Notes: generated by a model not told the origin, from the sequence alone. A DNA stretch of 64,000 nucleotides from Actinomyces denticolens (GCF_002072185.1 NZ_MVIW01000009.1:1-64000), one strand, 5' to 3'. Positions 6,909 to 16,192 are shown, numbered from the stretch's first letter. Translations and numbers: made by a program.

Positions 6909-9095
6909 GTGAGCATCCAGACAGATCGGGCCCCCCTCGCGCCCCAGGGCTCCCCCCGGGCCAACGACTCCGAAGGGGCACCTGACAAGAGCCTCAACAC
7001 CACCGTGTTCGCGGTCTCGGGAGGCGTCATCGGCGCCCTCGCCCTCACGGCGATCCTCGTCCCGCGCACCATCCAGGGCATCTTCGACACCGCCGTCGCC
7101 TGGGCGTCGCGCTGGTTCGGCTCGTTCTACATCCTGGAGATCACGGCGGTCCTCGTGTTCGTCGTCGTCCTGGCGCTGTCGCGCTACGGCACCACGCGGC
7201 TGGGCCCCTCCAACTCCACCCCGGAGTTCTCCACGTTCTCCTGGGCGGCGATGCTCTTCGCGGCGGGCGTGGGCACGGGGATCATGTTCTTCGCCGTCGC
7301 CGAGCCCGTCTCGCAGTACCTCTCCCCGCCCACGGGCGCTCCCGAGACCGAGGAGGCGGCCCGCAACGCCATCGTCCTGACCCTCCTCCACTACGGCATC
7401 TCCGGCTGGGGACTGTACTCCCTGGTGGGCATGGCGCTGGCCTACTTCGCCTACCGGCGCCGTCAGCCGCTCGCGGTGCGCGCCACTCTGCGCCCGATCC
7501 TGGGCCACCGCACGGATGGGATCCTCGGCGACGTCGTGGACGCGGCCGCGCTCATCGGCGGTGCGATCGGGATCGCGGCCTCCCTCGGCGTGGGGATCGT
7601 CCAGCTGAATGTCGCGCTGACGATCCTGTTCGGCATCCCGCAGGGCACAGCGGCCCAGATCGGGCTCGTGGCGCTGTCGGTCCTCATGGCGACGGCGTCG
7701 GCGGTCTCGGGGGTGGACCGCGGGGTGCGCATGCTCTCGAACATCAACGTCCTGCTGGCGATCGCCCTGGCGCTGTGGGTACTGGTCACGGGCGACACGG
7801 CGTTCCTGCTGGACGCGCTGGTGGGCTCGATCGGCGACTACGCCACCTCGTTCCCAGGCCTGACCCTGGAGACCTACGCCTGGAGCCGCCCCACCGACTG
7901 GCTCAACGGCTGGACCCTGTTCTTCTGGGCGTGGTGGATCACGTGGGCGGCCTTCGTGGGGATGTTCCTGGCGCGCATCTCGCGCGGCCGCACGATCCGC
8001 CAGTTCGTGCTCGGCTCGCTGGCGCTGCCGCTGAGCTACGTGATCATGTGGGTGTCGATCTTCGGCAATCACGCCCTGTCCGTCGTGCGGGGCGGGGACC
8101 GGGCCTTCGCCGAGCTCACCGCCTCCACCCCGGAGCAGGGCTTCTACGCGCTGCTCAAGGCCCTTCCCGGAGGCCCGGCCCTGGTGGCGCTCTCGCTGTT
8201 CATCGGGATCCTGTTCTACGTGACCTCGGCGGACTCGGGCGCCCTGGTGATGGCGAACCTGTCCACGCGCACGCGCACCGGGGATGAGGGCGATGCCCGG
8301 CCGTGGCTGCGGATCTTCTGGGCGGTGCTCGTGGGCGTGCTGACGATCGCCATGCTGCTGGCGGGCGGCATCCCGATCCTCCAGCAGGCGACGATCGTCA
8401 TGGCCCTGCCCTTCAGCGCCGTCCTCCTGCTGGTCATGTACGGGCTGTGGAAGGCGCTGCGCACGGAGGCGAGCCACCGCGACGCCCGCTCGCACGTCTT
8501 CCGGAACCGCGCGCTGGGCCTGACGGGCACGGCCGCGGGCCTCAAGCGCATCTCGTGGCGGGATCGGCTGTCGCACACCTTCGAGTCGGTCTCCCCCGCC
8601 CAGGCCCAGCGCGCCCTGGACACCAGGATCGTGCCGGCCCTGGAGGCGGTGGCCGCCGAGCTGCGCAAGGAGGAGCTGGTGGCCGAGGTCTACGTGGAGG
8701 GCCCGGAGGCCCAGGATCCCGACGACGAGCGCAACTTCCTGGGCCGCGCCACCCTCCTGGTCACGGCGGGGCCCGAGGCCGGCGACGGCGAGAATGCCGC
8801 CGAGCTGGCCGTGGCCCCGGCCGCTGAGGGCGCGGCGGACGGCGGGACGGTGGCGCCCGCCGTCGAGCGCTCCAGTGGGCTCGACTCCTTCCGCTACGTG
8901 GTGCGGATGGTGCAGGCCCCGGTGGCGGCCTTCGGCGTCGTCGTCCATGAGGCGGATGACCTCACGGTACGCCTGGAGGTGCGCCCGCGCGGCGGCGGCC
9001 AGGGCTACGACGTCATGGATTGGACCGCGGACCAGGTGGCCCACGACGTGCTGGACCACTACGAGAGCTGGCTGGACTACCTCGGCAACGCCTGA
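6909..9095 (+). CDS. BCCT-family betaine/choline/carnitine transporter
   Basis: 728 residues. About 12 membrane segments start near residue 33 (VFAVSGGVIGALALTAILV). The family's tryptophan-rich motif reads WAWWITWAAFVGMFLARIS, and the Gly-rich substrate segment AAGVGTGIMFFAVAEP is present. A 180-residue hydrophilic C-terminal tail (from about 545) with acidic patches resembles BetT-type carriers, where the tail senses osmotic strength. The likely substrate is a quaternary ammonium osmolyte imported by Na+ or H+ symport. Start GTG is preceded by GGAAGGAG at good spacing; an upstream ORF extension to 6405 antisense to tadA is rejected. Confidence 0.9.
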   Translation: MSIQTDRAPLAPQGSPRANDSEGAPDKSLNTTVFAVSGGVIGALALTAILVPRTIQGIFDTAVAWASRWFGSFYILEITAVLVFVVVLALSRYGTTRLGPSNSTPEFSTFSWAAMLFAAGVGTGIMFFAVAEPVSQYLSPPTGAPETEEAARNAIVLTLLHYGISGWGLYSLVGMALAYFAYRRRQPLAVRATLRPILGHRTDGILGDVVDAAALIGGAIGIAASLGVGIVQLNVALTILFGIPQGTAAQIGLVALSVLMATASAVSGVDRGVRMLSNINVLLAIALALWVLVTGDTAFLLDALVGSIGDYATSFPGLTLETYAWSRPTDWLNGWTLFFWAWWITWAAFVGMFLARISRGRTIRQFVLGSLALPLSYVIMWVSIFGNHALSVVRGGDRAFAELTASTPEQGFYALLKALPGGPALVALSLFIGILFYVTSADSGALVMANLSTRTRTGDEGDARPWLRIFWAVLVGVLTIAMLLAGGIPILQQATIVMALPFSAVLLLVMYGLWKALRTEASHRDARSHVFRNRALGLTGTAAGLKRISWRDRLSHTFESVSPAQAQRALDTRIVPALEAVAAELRKEELVAEVYVEGPEAQDPDDERNFLGRATLLVTAGPEAGDGENAAELAVAPAAEGAADGGTVAPAVERSSGLDSFRYVVRMVQAPVAAFGVVVHEADDLTVRLEVRPRGGGQGYDVMDWTADQVAHDVLDHYESWLDYLGNA

Positions 9096-9190
9096 GTCGG
9101 GAGAGCCCGGGCGGATTCGTCCGGACGCGGGGCGCGGCGGGCACTCGCGGTTCGCGCTCCGCCGCGCCCACGTCGGTGCTCCGGGCGCCG

Positions 9191-9196
9191 TAGGCT
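9191..9196 (+). promoter_or_regulatory. -10 hexamer of upp (leaderless start)
   Basis: TAGGCT placed 6 nt before the upp ATG, with no Shine-Dalgarno in between. Position implies transcription begins at or next to the start codon. Confidence 0.55.
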
Positions 9197-9202
9197 GATG
9201 CC

Positions 9203-9841
9203 ATGCATCTCATCGACGTCGACCACCCCCTCATCGATCACAAGCTGGCGGTCCTGCGGGACCGGACGACGAACTCGGCGGTGTTCCGCCAGCTCGTGGA
9301 CGAGCTCGTCACCCTGCTGGCCTATGAGGCGACGCGCCATGTGCGCACCGAGCCGGTGGAGATCGCCACACCGGTGGCGGTGGCGCAGTGCCATCGGATC
9401 GCAGCGCCGCGGCCGATCGTCGTGCCGATCCTGCGGGCGGGCCTGGGAATGCTGGAGGGCATGACGCGCCTCCTGCCCACGGCCGAGGTGGGGTTCCTGG
9501 GGATGAAGCGCGATGAGCAGACCCTGGAGGTGGACACCTATGCCAACCGCCTGCCGGATGACCTCTCGGGGCGCCAGTGCTTCATCGTCGACCCGATGCT
9601 CGCCACGGGGCACACGCTCACGGACGCCACGAACTACCTGCTGGACCGGGGCGCGAGGGATGTGACGGCCCTGTGCCTGCTGGCGGCGCCGGAGGGCCTT
9701 AAGTACTTGGAGGAGGCCATCGGAGACCGCGCGAACGTCACGGTGGTGACGGCCGCGGTGGATGACCACCTCAACGAGCAGGGCTACATCGTGCCGGGCC
9801 TGGGGGATGCCGGGGACCGTCTTTACGGCATTGTCGACTGA
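9203..9841 (+). CDS. upp: Uracil phosphoribosyltransferase
   Basis: 212 residues, typical length. Converts uracil and PRPP to UMP in pyrimidine salvage. Motifs: [31 protein letters not shown], the PRPP loop [15 protein letters not shown], and the C-terminal uracil-binding [14 protein letters not shown]. Stands alone with its own promoter; transcription converges on the lipoprotein gene at 10000. The start is supported by the -10 hexamer 6 nt upstream. Confidence 0.96.
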   Translation: MHLIDVDHPLIDHKLAVLRDRTTNSAVFRQLVDELVTLLAYEATRHVRTEPVEIATPVAVAQCHRIAAPRPIVVPILRAGLGMLEGMTRLLPTAEVGFLGMKRDEQTLEVDTYANRLPDDLSGRQCFIVDPMLATGHTLTDATNYLLDRGARDVTALCLLAAPEGLKYLEEAIGDRANVTVVTAAVDDHLNEQGYIVPGLGDAGDRLYGIVD

Positions 9842-9999
9842 GGTGCCGCGGGGAGTCGCGCTGTGAGGCGGGGCTCGTTGAATCGGTGAGGGCTCTCGCC
9901 TCAGGGCTGTCATTTGCCGGGTTGCACCGTGACCTTCCTGTTACAGTCTGGTTGGTGGTGGGGCGGTGGGCCGGGGGATCCGCGGCCCGGCGCCGGATG

Positions 10000-10698
10000 T
10001 CATGTGGGGCTCGCTGTGGGGCGTGCGACCAGGTCCCGAACTTGGGGGGCGACAATCTTGCCGACCTCGAGGGCCGGGCCGGTCAGGTCGAGGGCGTTGG
10101 CGGCCCCTCCTGAGTCCTTGGTGAAGAACTTGATGACCAGCAGGGCGCCGTCGGGGTAGCGCCACACGAGGAAGGACCATCCGTGGCGGGCGGAGAAGGA
10201 TGTGAGGCCCTCACCGGGCGCCCCGTCGATCGATGCCGGCGTCGTGGGCACGCTGGCCTTGATCTGCTCGAAGGTCCTCACCCCCTTGGTCCGGAACTCG
10301 CCCGTGAAATCAGACGGCTCATAGGAGACCAAGAGCTCGGACGGGTCGGACTCATGATCAAAATTCACGTCACATCTGAAGTTCCCTCGGCTGAATGTTC
10401 TGATGCGCTCGTCCCTGGCGGGGGTTCCTGCGATGTTGTTGAGGGTGTGCGTGGGGATCATGGCGCAGGCCTTCTCCGAGGTCATCACGGGTGTGGGCTC
10501 GGGTGGGCGGTGGTCTGGCAGCGCGCATGAGACGAGGAGGGCGGATGCCGCGGTCAGCGTGAGGGCGGCGCGCTTGAGGCTATTCGGCTTTGATATTGGT
10601 GCCTCTGATCCTTGCCGGCGCCTTGGCCGGTTGGAACATGATTGGCATTGTCCTCGATGGGTTCGATGGTCTCTTCTGGGGAGGGGTTCGGGAGTCAT
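10000..10698 (-). CDS. Lipoprotein with two-cysteine domain (left module, full length)
   Basis: 232 residues. After a long basic N-region, the segment RAALTLTAASALLVSC ends in a lipobox (LVSC), so the mature protein should be lipid-anchored outside the membrane. The exported domain has the pattern ACAMIPTHTL...FRCDVNF, two cysteines about 37 residues apart, like DUF3558-type lipoproteins and like its neighbours at 10704 and 32775. The C-terminal half is duplicated almost exactly at 33561-33932. ATG is 5 nt after the stop of the upstream gene, implying translational coupling. About 40 residues precede the hydrophobic core, unusually many; no better start is visible. Function unknown; a T7SS accessory or immunity role is only inferred from context. 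Confidence 0.75.
   Translation of the reverse strand: MTPEPLPRRDHRTHRGQCQSCSNRPRRRQGSEAPISKPNSLKRAALTLTAASALLVSCALPDHRPPEPTPVMTSEKACAMIPTHTLNNIAGTPARDERIRTFSRGNFRCDVNFDHESDPSELLVSYEPSDFTGEFRTKGVRTFEQIKASVPTTPASIDGAPGEGLTSFSARHGWSFLVWRYPDGALLVIKFFTKDSGGAANALDLTGPALEVGKIVAPQVRDLVARPTASPT
10002..10373 (-). repeat. 372-bp inverted duplication, left copy
   Basis: Matches 33561-33932 in inverted orientation with the same length. I noticed two base differences, both in one codon pair (GATCATGAG here, GATCGCGAG there). Homology begins at GTGACGTGAATTTTGATC and ends at GAGCCCCACAT; sequence beyond both ends is unrelated. It spans the C-terminal coding half of the lipoprotein gene. Confidence 0.9.
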
Positions 10699-10703
10699 GA
10701 TTC

Positions 10704-11285
10704 TCAGTGGTAGGGGTGTGCGAGGGTCTCCTCGGAGATGTACTTGAACAGGTCTATCGCCATGTTCCTGGCTTGGGTGTCGCCGTCCTGTGCGTTGATC
10801 GTGTTAAAGGACAGCCCGAGGACGTTACCGTCCGGTTTGAACCAGATGATGCTTGATGCTCCGTAAGTGTGATCGTCGGTCCAGAGCAGGACCGTGCCGT
10901 CGAAGCCGTCCAGCTCCAGGCGCTCGACTTTCCCGCGAACTCCGTCCTTGGAAAGGATCTCGTCCTCGGTAAGGGGGGCTGGTTGTCCGTGAAGGAGTAT
11001 CTCTCCTCGGGTGGATTCGTCGATGTCGAGGAACGAGAACGGGCTCTCCTCCGAAAAACGGATCTGGCAGGTGGCGAACCAGCCCTGCTCGTCCTTCACG
11101 GCGGTGGAGTTCATGATTCGGTGCAACTCATCCGAGGAATAACGATCGCCGCAGAGCCGCTCATCCGACCGAAGAATGGACGGAAGGCCGGTGAATCGGA
11201 GTACGACGACTCCCAGCACCGCCAACACGCACGCGCAGCACACGACGACCACCGGCCTCCATGAGCGCCGACACGGTCGAGTCAC
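10704..11285 (-). CDS. Membrane-anchored two-cysteine protein (left module)
   Basis: 193 residues. One N-terminal membrane segment (PVVVVCCACVLAVLGVVVL) and an exported domain of about 160 residues. It has LCGDRYSSDELHRIM...ATCQIRF, the same cysteine spacing and following beta pattern as the lipoprotein at 10000 and the protein at 32775, so the three look like distant paralogues. Start GTG has AAGGAG 7 nt upstream. Located 145 nt behind the large secreted-type protein and 5 nt ahead of the lipoprotein. No known catalytic motif; not recognised further. Confidence 0.7.
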   Translation of the reverse strand: MTRPCRRSWRPVVVVCCACVLAVLGVVVLRFTGLPSILRSDERLCGDRYSSDELHRIMNSTAVKDEQGWFATCQIRFSEESPFSFLDIDESTRGEILLHGQPAPLTEDEILSKDGVRGKVERLELDGFDGTVLLWTDDHTYGASSIIWFKPDGNVLGLSFNTINAQDGDTQARNMAIDLFKYISEETLAHPYH

Positions 11286-11430
11286 GATACATCTCCTTCA
11301 GGTGGGCGAGCGCACCGGGCAGCGGATGAATCACGGCGACGATACCGGACAGGCCCAAGAAAACGGCGCTCTTCCCGCGCCCCGGACTGCATGCGAGCAT
11401 CCGACACGAGCGCCGCAGTACGAGCGCGCG

Positions 11431-13461
11431 TCATGATGTCTGCCGGGTGTTCTTGACCATCGTCGTCCAGAATATCCCATCGCGGTCAGGCAGCCCGGAC
11501 AGCCAACTCCTGAAGGCGTCCTTCTTCCCCTCCGTCGAGACATCCACCATTCCCCGTTGCTCGTTGTACGGCGATACTCGGTACCACGGCTGTATGTCCG
11601 GGTCCACATCCAACGCCCCATTCCGCGCCGCGACATCGGCCTGGGCGATCGCGAGAGCGTTCGGGTCCACTGCCAGCTTATCCGCACCATCCTTCGACTT
11701 AACCTCCGCGAATTCTAGGCCGGCACTAGCGAAGGTGGAGGGAACTGTCCCTCCTGGGACGAGTCCAAGCAAACCTGCGGTAGCCTTGGCGCCTGCCACG
11801 GCTGCGCCGTCACTGGAAGAACTCCTGGGATTCTGCGTATCCAGCCAGTGAATGAGGTTAGTCTCCTTGTCGAACGCCGTTCCGATATATTCCTGCTTGT
11901 CCTCAACACTGGACTGCGACATCGCCCCGGCGTTGGCATCCGCGATGGCGTATTTCATGGTACCCTGACCGATGGCGGTGAGAGCATCGTCATCCTGGAC
12001 GGCGTTGCGCACGAGCTTCCGCATGTCAGTGGCCATCTGCTTCGATGCCGGAGTCGTAGTGCCGTCAGGATTGGATGGCGTTAGAGCTGGTACACGGACT
12101 TTGCGTTCCGGATTGTCTTCATTTATCGATGTCGTGGAATTATTTTCCGCGATCATTTCCATCTCTCCGCCGCAGTTACCTAAGAGCACTCCAATGTTTC
12201 TTCGTGTTTCACTGTTAGTGGCGATATCGTTGTGAGCGGCGAGTAGATTGATTCCCTGTGCCGTCGCCCAAGTCGCCCGCTGTTCTGTTTTCAAGCGCGG
12301 ATTGGGGTCATTGAGGTCAGGGTAGCGGCGAGAAGAAGCTGCCGCGTAAGCCGCGCTGAGTCCCTCGAGGCTCTCCCCGCTCCATTTACGGTTCTCCAGA
12401 AGATCTCCGCGTGCGGTGACATTGGCTGTCGGAGCATAGTCCTCGGACTTGGAGTAGTTCGGCGCCGCGAAGTAGTCGACTGCGGCCTCGGGATTGTAGG
12501 CCATTGCCCCCAGTGGCGCAGAGAGTGGATCCATGGAATACGGGCGGCCGGCCTCGTCGACCAGGTACTTGTTTCCAGGATCTGAGTAGTGCATGAATCC
12601 TCGGTCGTCACAATAAACCCCGGGTGGTTGATCCGGAAAGTCCGTGACATCTTCCATCTTGTCCGCCAAATCTATTAGAAACTGTTTTTGGTAAGGATCC
12701 GCCGCTCCAGCACTGGTCATATATGCGTCCAGTACGGTGACGCGTCCACTATGCTCCTTCTGAGTGATGGCGTCGTAAATATCGTCTCGAAGATTGTATG
12801 AATGTAAACTGACTCGGCTATCTTCGTCCTTGTATCCCTGTGATGCAGTGGCCAACAGGTTGCCAAACCGATCCTCCATCGTCGAGATGATCTCCCTATT
12901 GGCTGTAGGGTCCATGCGCTCGCCTTGAACCCGCAGGGGAGCGTCGAGCATGTAGTCAGCACCCATTGTGCTAGCGAAAGTAATCGCGTATGTTTGAGAA
13001 CACTCATTGTTCGCCATGGAACCATTCAGGAGAGCGGTCATGGTGTCCTCATCGCCATCCAATGATGCCTTTTTGAATTGTTCGGCGTCTGATTTTGCTT
13101 GGCGCCATTCGTCGACATGGTTGGCGGCTGAAACCGCTTCCGGGGTGTCGGACTGATCGTCGGGCAGATAATATGAGATCTTACCGTCCATGGTCATCGG
13201 AGAGACGCCGCACTCATTCGAGGCCCTGGCCGCGTCGAGCCGTGTTTGCAGGTATGAGGCCTGATCCTTCAGGTCCGCACCACGGCTCCCGAGCCGACTA
13301 ACAAAACCGGACAGCTCGGCGGGCGCGACACCGTTGCTGCTGCTGTAGAAGATGTTGGCGTTGGACACGCCCAGCATCTCATCATAAACCAGGTTCGCGT
13401 AGGACTTGATCCCATCGATCAGCGACTGCAGCCCCTCAGGATTGAGGTACACGTAGGTCAT
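11431..13461 (-). CDS. Large putative T7SS-associated secreted protein (left module)
   Basis: 676 residues starting MTYVYLNPEGLQSLIDGIKS; no signal peptide or membrane segment. The N-terminal 100 residues look helical, then YYLPD, a central region with GAMAYNPEAAVDYF, SLEGLSAAYAAASSRR and ATWATAQGINLL, and a hydrophobic Gly/Ala stretch (GAKATAGLLGLVPGGT) near 590. The same landmarks in the same order occur in the right-hand protein (30567), so the two are full-length paralogues rather than toxins with swapped C-termini. From memory they resemble large actinobacterial proteins filed under DUF6571; not tested. The ATG lies 4 nt after the stop of the small partner gene, so the pair is coupled. 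GC is visibly lower than flanking genes. Confidence 0.75.
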   Translation of the reverse strand: MTYVYLNPEGLQSLIDGIKSYANLVYDEMLGVSNANIFYSSSNGVAPAELSGFVSRLGSRGADLKDQASYLQTRLDAARASNECGVSPMTMDGKISYYLPDDQSDTPEAVSAANHVDEWRQAKSDAEQFKKASLDGDEDTMTALLNGSMANNECSQTYAITFASTMGADYMLDAPLRVQGERMDPTANREIISTMEDRFGNLLATASQGYKDEDSRVSLHSYNLRDDIYDAITQKEHSGRVTVLDAYMTSAGAADPYQKQFLIDLADKMEDVTDFPDQPPGVYCDDRGFMHYSDPGNKYLVDEAGRPYSMDPLSAPLGAMAYNPEAAVDYFAAPNYSKSEDYAPTANVTARGDLLENRKWSGESLEGLSAAYAAASSRRYPDLNDPNPRLKTEQRATWATAQGINLLAAHNDIATNSETRRNIGVLLGNCGGEMEMIAENNSTTSINEDNPERKVRVPALTPSNPDGTTTPASKQMATDMRKLVRNAVQDDDALTAIGQGTMKYAIADANAGAMSQSSVEDKQEYIGTAFDKETNLIHWLDTQNPRSSSSDGAAVAGAKATAGLLGLVPGGTVPSTFASAGLEFAEVKSKDGADKLAVDPNALAIAQADVAARNGALDVDPDIQPWYRVSPYNEQRGMVDVSTEGKKDAFRSWLSGLPDRDGIFWTTMVKNTRQTS

Positions 13462-13465
13462 CGTT

Positions 13466-13942
13466 TCACCACCACTCGGCCTTGGCCTTCTCCTCGTCCT
13501 TATCGACGAGATCTGGTTCTTTCCGCCACGCGTCACCAACGGACGACGTCGTGTTGATCACCTCGAGAAGGATATCGGACACCATCCCTCTGATGTCGGT
13601 CGCCGCGTTCTCCGCCGCAGTCGACTCCCACACGCTACCGTACTTGCCCAGGCCCCGCGTCAGCTTCGCCCCTTTAGAATCATCCGAGGTCGCGGTGTCC
13701 GCCTCAAGTGTCTTCTCAGCGCTCAACAACCTATCGTAGACGCACTTCAAAGCCTGCTTGAACTCGTTGGTCACCTTGTCCGGATCACTCGGGTCCGGAG
13801 CCACGGGCGCCATTTGAGGGGTGGCCGTGGGCGTCGGAGCAGGCCGACCAGGACCACTACCACCAGACGATGACGGTGATGGCGTCGGTTGAGGGTCCGG
13901 TGATGGGCCGGGGGATGGTGAGGGGGAAGGTGCGCTGCTCAT
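13466..13942 (-). CDS. Small WXG-like partner protein (left module)
   Basis: 158 residues. Residues 1-50 are a Pro/Ser-rich linker; the rest is predicted helical, with FKQALKCVYDRLLSAEKTL, a central GLGKYGSVWESTAAENAA turn and MVSDILLEVINTTSSV. The VWEST turn resembles the one in the WXG100 protein of this locus (TVWEST), and the helix-turn-helix pattern aligns with the right-hand partner (GLTDAWTCAAADEMAAS). It probably pairs with or escorts the large protein encoded 4 nt downstream. AGGAG lies 11 nt before the ATG. The Pro-rich head has no counterpart in the right-hand protein. Confidence 0.65.
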   Translation of the reverse strand: MSSAPSPSPSPGPSPDPQPTPSPSSSGGSGPGRPAPTPTATPQMAPVAPDPSDPDKVTNEFKQALKCVYDRLLSAEKTLEADTATSDDSKGAKLTRGLGKYGSVWESTAAENAATDIRGMVSDILLEVINTTSSVGDAWRKEPDLVDKDEEKAKAEWW

Positions 13943-14020
13943 TGACCGTGGTCTCCTGGAGGAATGCCGATGCCTGTGCTTGCGGCCGTCTGGCGCAGGG
14001 ACCAGGGCCGAGGCGGCTCG

Positions 14021-15028
14021 CTAGTGGGGTGTGGTGGTGTTGATGGTTTGGATCTCGGCGACGGGGATGGGGGTGGTGGAGGTGGTGGTGATGTCGGTCA
14101 GGGCGCCACTGGTGCCGTCACTGGCGCTCCAGGCGGTGGTGTAGCGGACGGAGGCGGTCAGGGGCGTGGCCCGGCCGGGTTGGTCGGCACTGGAGCGGTT
14201 GAAGGTGATGGTGCAGTCGCTGCTCCCCTCGGGGGCCCCGGGGGCCCAGGGGGCGCCGAAGCCGGTGCACTCGCTGGTGGCGTCGGGGGCCGACAGGTCC
14301 AGGCGCGTGCCGGTGATCGTCATGATGGCCGACACCCCGCCCGCACTGGCGGTGATCTGAACGGTGCGCGGCACCTCACTGGTGGCCCACACCCAGGTGT
14401 CCATGCCCACCACGGTCGACCCCGCCGGGCTGTCCAGCTTCGGGTTGTAATCAACCACCGGCGCCGGAATGCTCACCGCCTCACGCGCCGCCCCCGCCAG
14501 CGTGTAACCATCCACCAACGGGGCGGGAGGAGCCTGCGAGGCCGGAACGAAACGGCTTGGCTGCAGCACCCAGTCCACCCATTTCCGTCCATAAGCTTGC
14601 TTATCAATAGCGTAGGCGGAATCGCAGGTGGGGATATACCAGTGCCCCTCAGCGTCATCAGCATGGGACTTGTAATTGGGGTAGAATGGCAAATCGGATT
14701 TTCCGCCGCTGGGAGGGGTGACGTTTGCGGCCAGTGTCTTGCCGTCCGGCCCTTGCTCCCACCAGCATTCGGGGTGAACCGCCGTGGTGCCCGAGCCGCC
14801 CGTGCCCACACTCACCGCCCCGCCCCCATCGGGGTAGGACACCGAGAACGTCACCTCCAAAGACGCCACACCCGAACCACCCGGGCCCGAAGAGGCGCTG
14901 GGAGACGCACCACCTCCGTCAGATGCTCTCTTGCTGTCGGCGAACGCCGAAACGGGCATGACAAGCGTCGAGCTAATCAAGATGGCGGAGGTCAGTGCGA
15001 GTGCGATGCGGTATCGGCGGTTCAGCAA
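14021..15028 (-). CDS. Secreted protein of unknown function, T7SS/Tad-associated
   Basis: 335 residues from a TTG start that overlaps the upstream gene's stop by 7 nt and has GGGGTGG 5 nt upstream. Signal peptide: RRYRIALALTSAILISSTLVMPVSAFA, then a Gly/Ser-rich stretch and a globular domain with WWEQGPDG, WYIPTCDSAYAI, VVGMDTWVWATS and VQITASAGG, which look like beta-sandwich strands. Two cysteines (near 80 and 120) and two more near 255-275 could form disulfides. Related secreted proteins are often seen beside Tad or T7 loci in actinobacteria (recollection). Its role could be a surface subunit; not recognised further. Confidence 0.7.
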   Translation of the reverse strand: MLNRRYRIALALTSAILISSTLVMPVSAFADSKRASDGGGASPSASSGPGGSGVASLEVTFSVSYPDGGGAVSVGTGGSGTTAVHPECWWEQGPDGKTLAANVTPPSGGKSDLPFYPNYKSHADDAEGHWYIPTCDSAYAIDKQAYGRKWVDWVLQPSRFVPASQAPPAPLVDGYTLAGAAREAVSIPAPVVDYNPKLDSPAGSTVVGMDTWVWATSEVPRTVQITASAGGVSAIMTITGTRLDLSAPDATSECTGFGAPWAPGAPEGSSDCTITFNRSSADQPGRATPLTASVRYTTAWSASDGTSGALTDITTTSTTPIPVAEIQTINTTTPH

Positions 15029-15729
15029 TCGTCCACCCCTATCTGGTCGCTTGAGTCGACGGTCCAACCCTGAGGCCCCCGCACGAGGTGCATCGAGACA
15101 TGGAAGCGGTGCTCGTGATCGTCAGGGGCAGGGGCCTCTCCGCTGGCGGAGACATTCTTGATATCGGTCTGAATCGAGCAGACCTCGACGTTGGCGAGGC
15201 TGGAGTTCTCCGTGCCGGTGACGTAGATGATCTTGGTGGCCGTCTGGCCCTCCTGATGCAGTCCCTTGGCTCGGAAGTCGTCGTAGGAGGCCTTGACCAC
15301 CTCGAGTTGGCCGCCGCTGGTGGTGGCCTCAACCTGGGTCAGGTCACCGTCCATGGTGCGGTACTGCTCCCACGTGGCCCGGTCATAAGCCACATAGGCC
15401 CGCACGATCTCCTCCTGACCCGGCGTCAGGCCCTCGGGAACCGACTCCACCACATACCCCGTGGCCGGATCCGACAACGCCTCAGCACTGACCCCCACCG
15501 CACCGGCCGACACCGACGCAGCAGCACTCGCCGACGATGACGCCTCAGGCGCAGCAGGCCCCGACGAGACCGCCGCACCATCACTGGCCACCGGCACCAC
15601 CGACCCCGAACCCCCAGCACCCCCACCAGAACACCCCACCAACGGCACGGCGGCGAAAGCGACCGCCGCGAGGGCTGAAGCCCTGGCCCGACGGTGTCTT
15701 ACGAGGTGGTTTCCTGCGGCAGGTCTCAA
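15022..15729 (-). CDS. Lipoprotein of unknown function, T7SS/Tad-associated
   Basis: 235 residues from TTG at 15729, which has a strong AAGGAGG 5 nt upstream; the longer ATG reading from 15774 would swallow this RBS. Signal peptide ends in VPLVGC, a lipobox. A Ser/Ala/Gly linker (about 35-75) precedes a 150-residue domain with LTPGQEEIVRAYVAYDRATW, a pattern seen in NTF2-like lipoproteins of actinobacteria, ending WTVDSSDQIG. It is coupled to the secreted protein at 14021. Likely surface-exposed accessory factor; function unknown. Confidence 0.75.
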   Translation of the reverse strand: MRPAAGNHLVRHRRARASALAAVAFAAVPLVGCSGGGAGGSGSVVPVASDGAAVSSGPAAPEASSSASAAASVSAGAVGVSAEALSDPATGYVVESVPEGLTPGQEEIVRAYVAYDRATWEQYRTMDGDLTQVEATTSGGQLEVVKASYDDFRAKGLHQEGQTATKIIYVTGTENSSLANVEVCSIQTDIKNVSASGEAPAPDDHEHRFHVSMHLVRGPQGWTVDSSDQIGVDDC

Positions 15730-15802
15730 AAGTGCCTCCTTTGGCGTATCGCAAGTGGATCCACATCGAATCATGGGAGTGATGCGGTCTCAATGACTGA
15801 GT

Positions 15803-15878
15803 GCCGCGTCCTGCGGAGCGGGTGGTGCTGAGAGGATTGCTTCAATCCGCCCTGGCCCACCGCCCCGCAGGACGCGGC
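15803..15878 (-). terminator. Hairpin downstream of the WXG100 gene
   Basis: Arms 15803-15816 and 15865-15878 (GCCGCGTCCTGCGG and complement) enclose further partial pairing and an inner hairpin GGATTG-CTT-CAATCC (15834-15848). It begins 8 nt past the WXG100 stop and precedes the lipoprotein RBS. Probably a partial terminator or RNA-stabilising structure that would set a high WXG100 to lipoprotein ratio; inference. Confidence 0.55.
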
Positions 15879-15886
15879 GTCAGGGC

Positions 15887-16192
15887 TCAGATGCCCTCGG
15901 GGTAGGGGATCTGGGACAGCGGGTCGCGCCCCTCCCCGTTGACGTCGTTGAGGCCGTTGTGGTTGTTCGCCACGGCGTTGCCGGCCGTGACCAGGCTCTC
16001 CACGAAGGTCTTGAGCTTGGGCTTGAACTCCTCCCACTGCGCCCGGAAGTCAGTGGCGTTCGTGCTCTCCCACACCGTGCTGTTCAACGCGTTGGTCACG
16101 CTCGTGATGATGCTCGCGCCCGACGTCACGTCGTCACTGATCGTCCTGTAAAGGCTCTCCATCGATTCAAGGTTAGCGCTGACGTCACTCAT
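15887..16192 (-). CDS. WXG100-family protein (ESAT-6-like T7SS substrate)
   Basis: 101 residues, the classic size. Two amphipathic helices flank the turn STVWESTNATDFRAQW; the family's WxG appears as WES. No signal peptide. WXG100 proteins form helical-hairpin dimers and are exported by the EccC/EssC motor, here encoded at 25270. Strong AAGGAGG lies 8 nt before the ATG. It is divergent from the Tad/T7 operon, and a hairpin follows the stop. No YxxxD/E export motif is obvious at the C-terminus, so it may travel with a partner such as the 13466 or 30149 products. Confidence 0.88.
   Translation of the reverse strand: MSDVSANLESMESLYRTISDDVTSGASIITSVTNALNSTVWESTNATDFRAQWEEFKPKLKTFVESLVTAGNAVANNHNGLNDVNGEGRDPLSQIPYPEGI

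Noticed and set aside
6870-9059. 729-residue open frame antisense to the BCCT gene
   Set aside because: GC-rich antisense shadow; low-complexity His/Arg/Gln protein.
11431-13461. Large module protein as a classical polymorphic toxin with swapped C-terminal domain
   Set aside because: Similarity to the right-hand paralogue extends over the whole length including the C-terminus, and no nuclease or toxin motif is visible.
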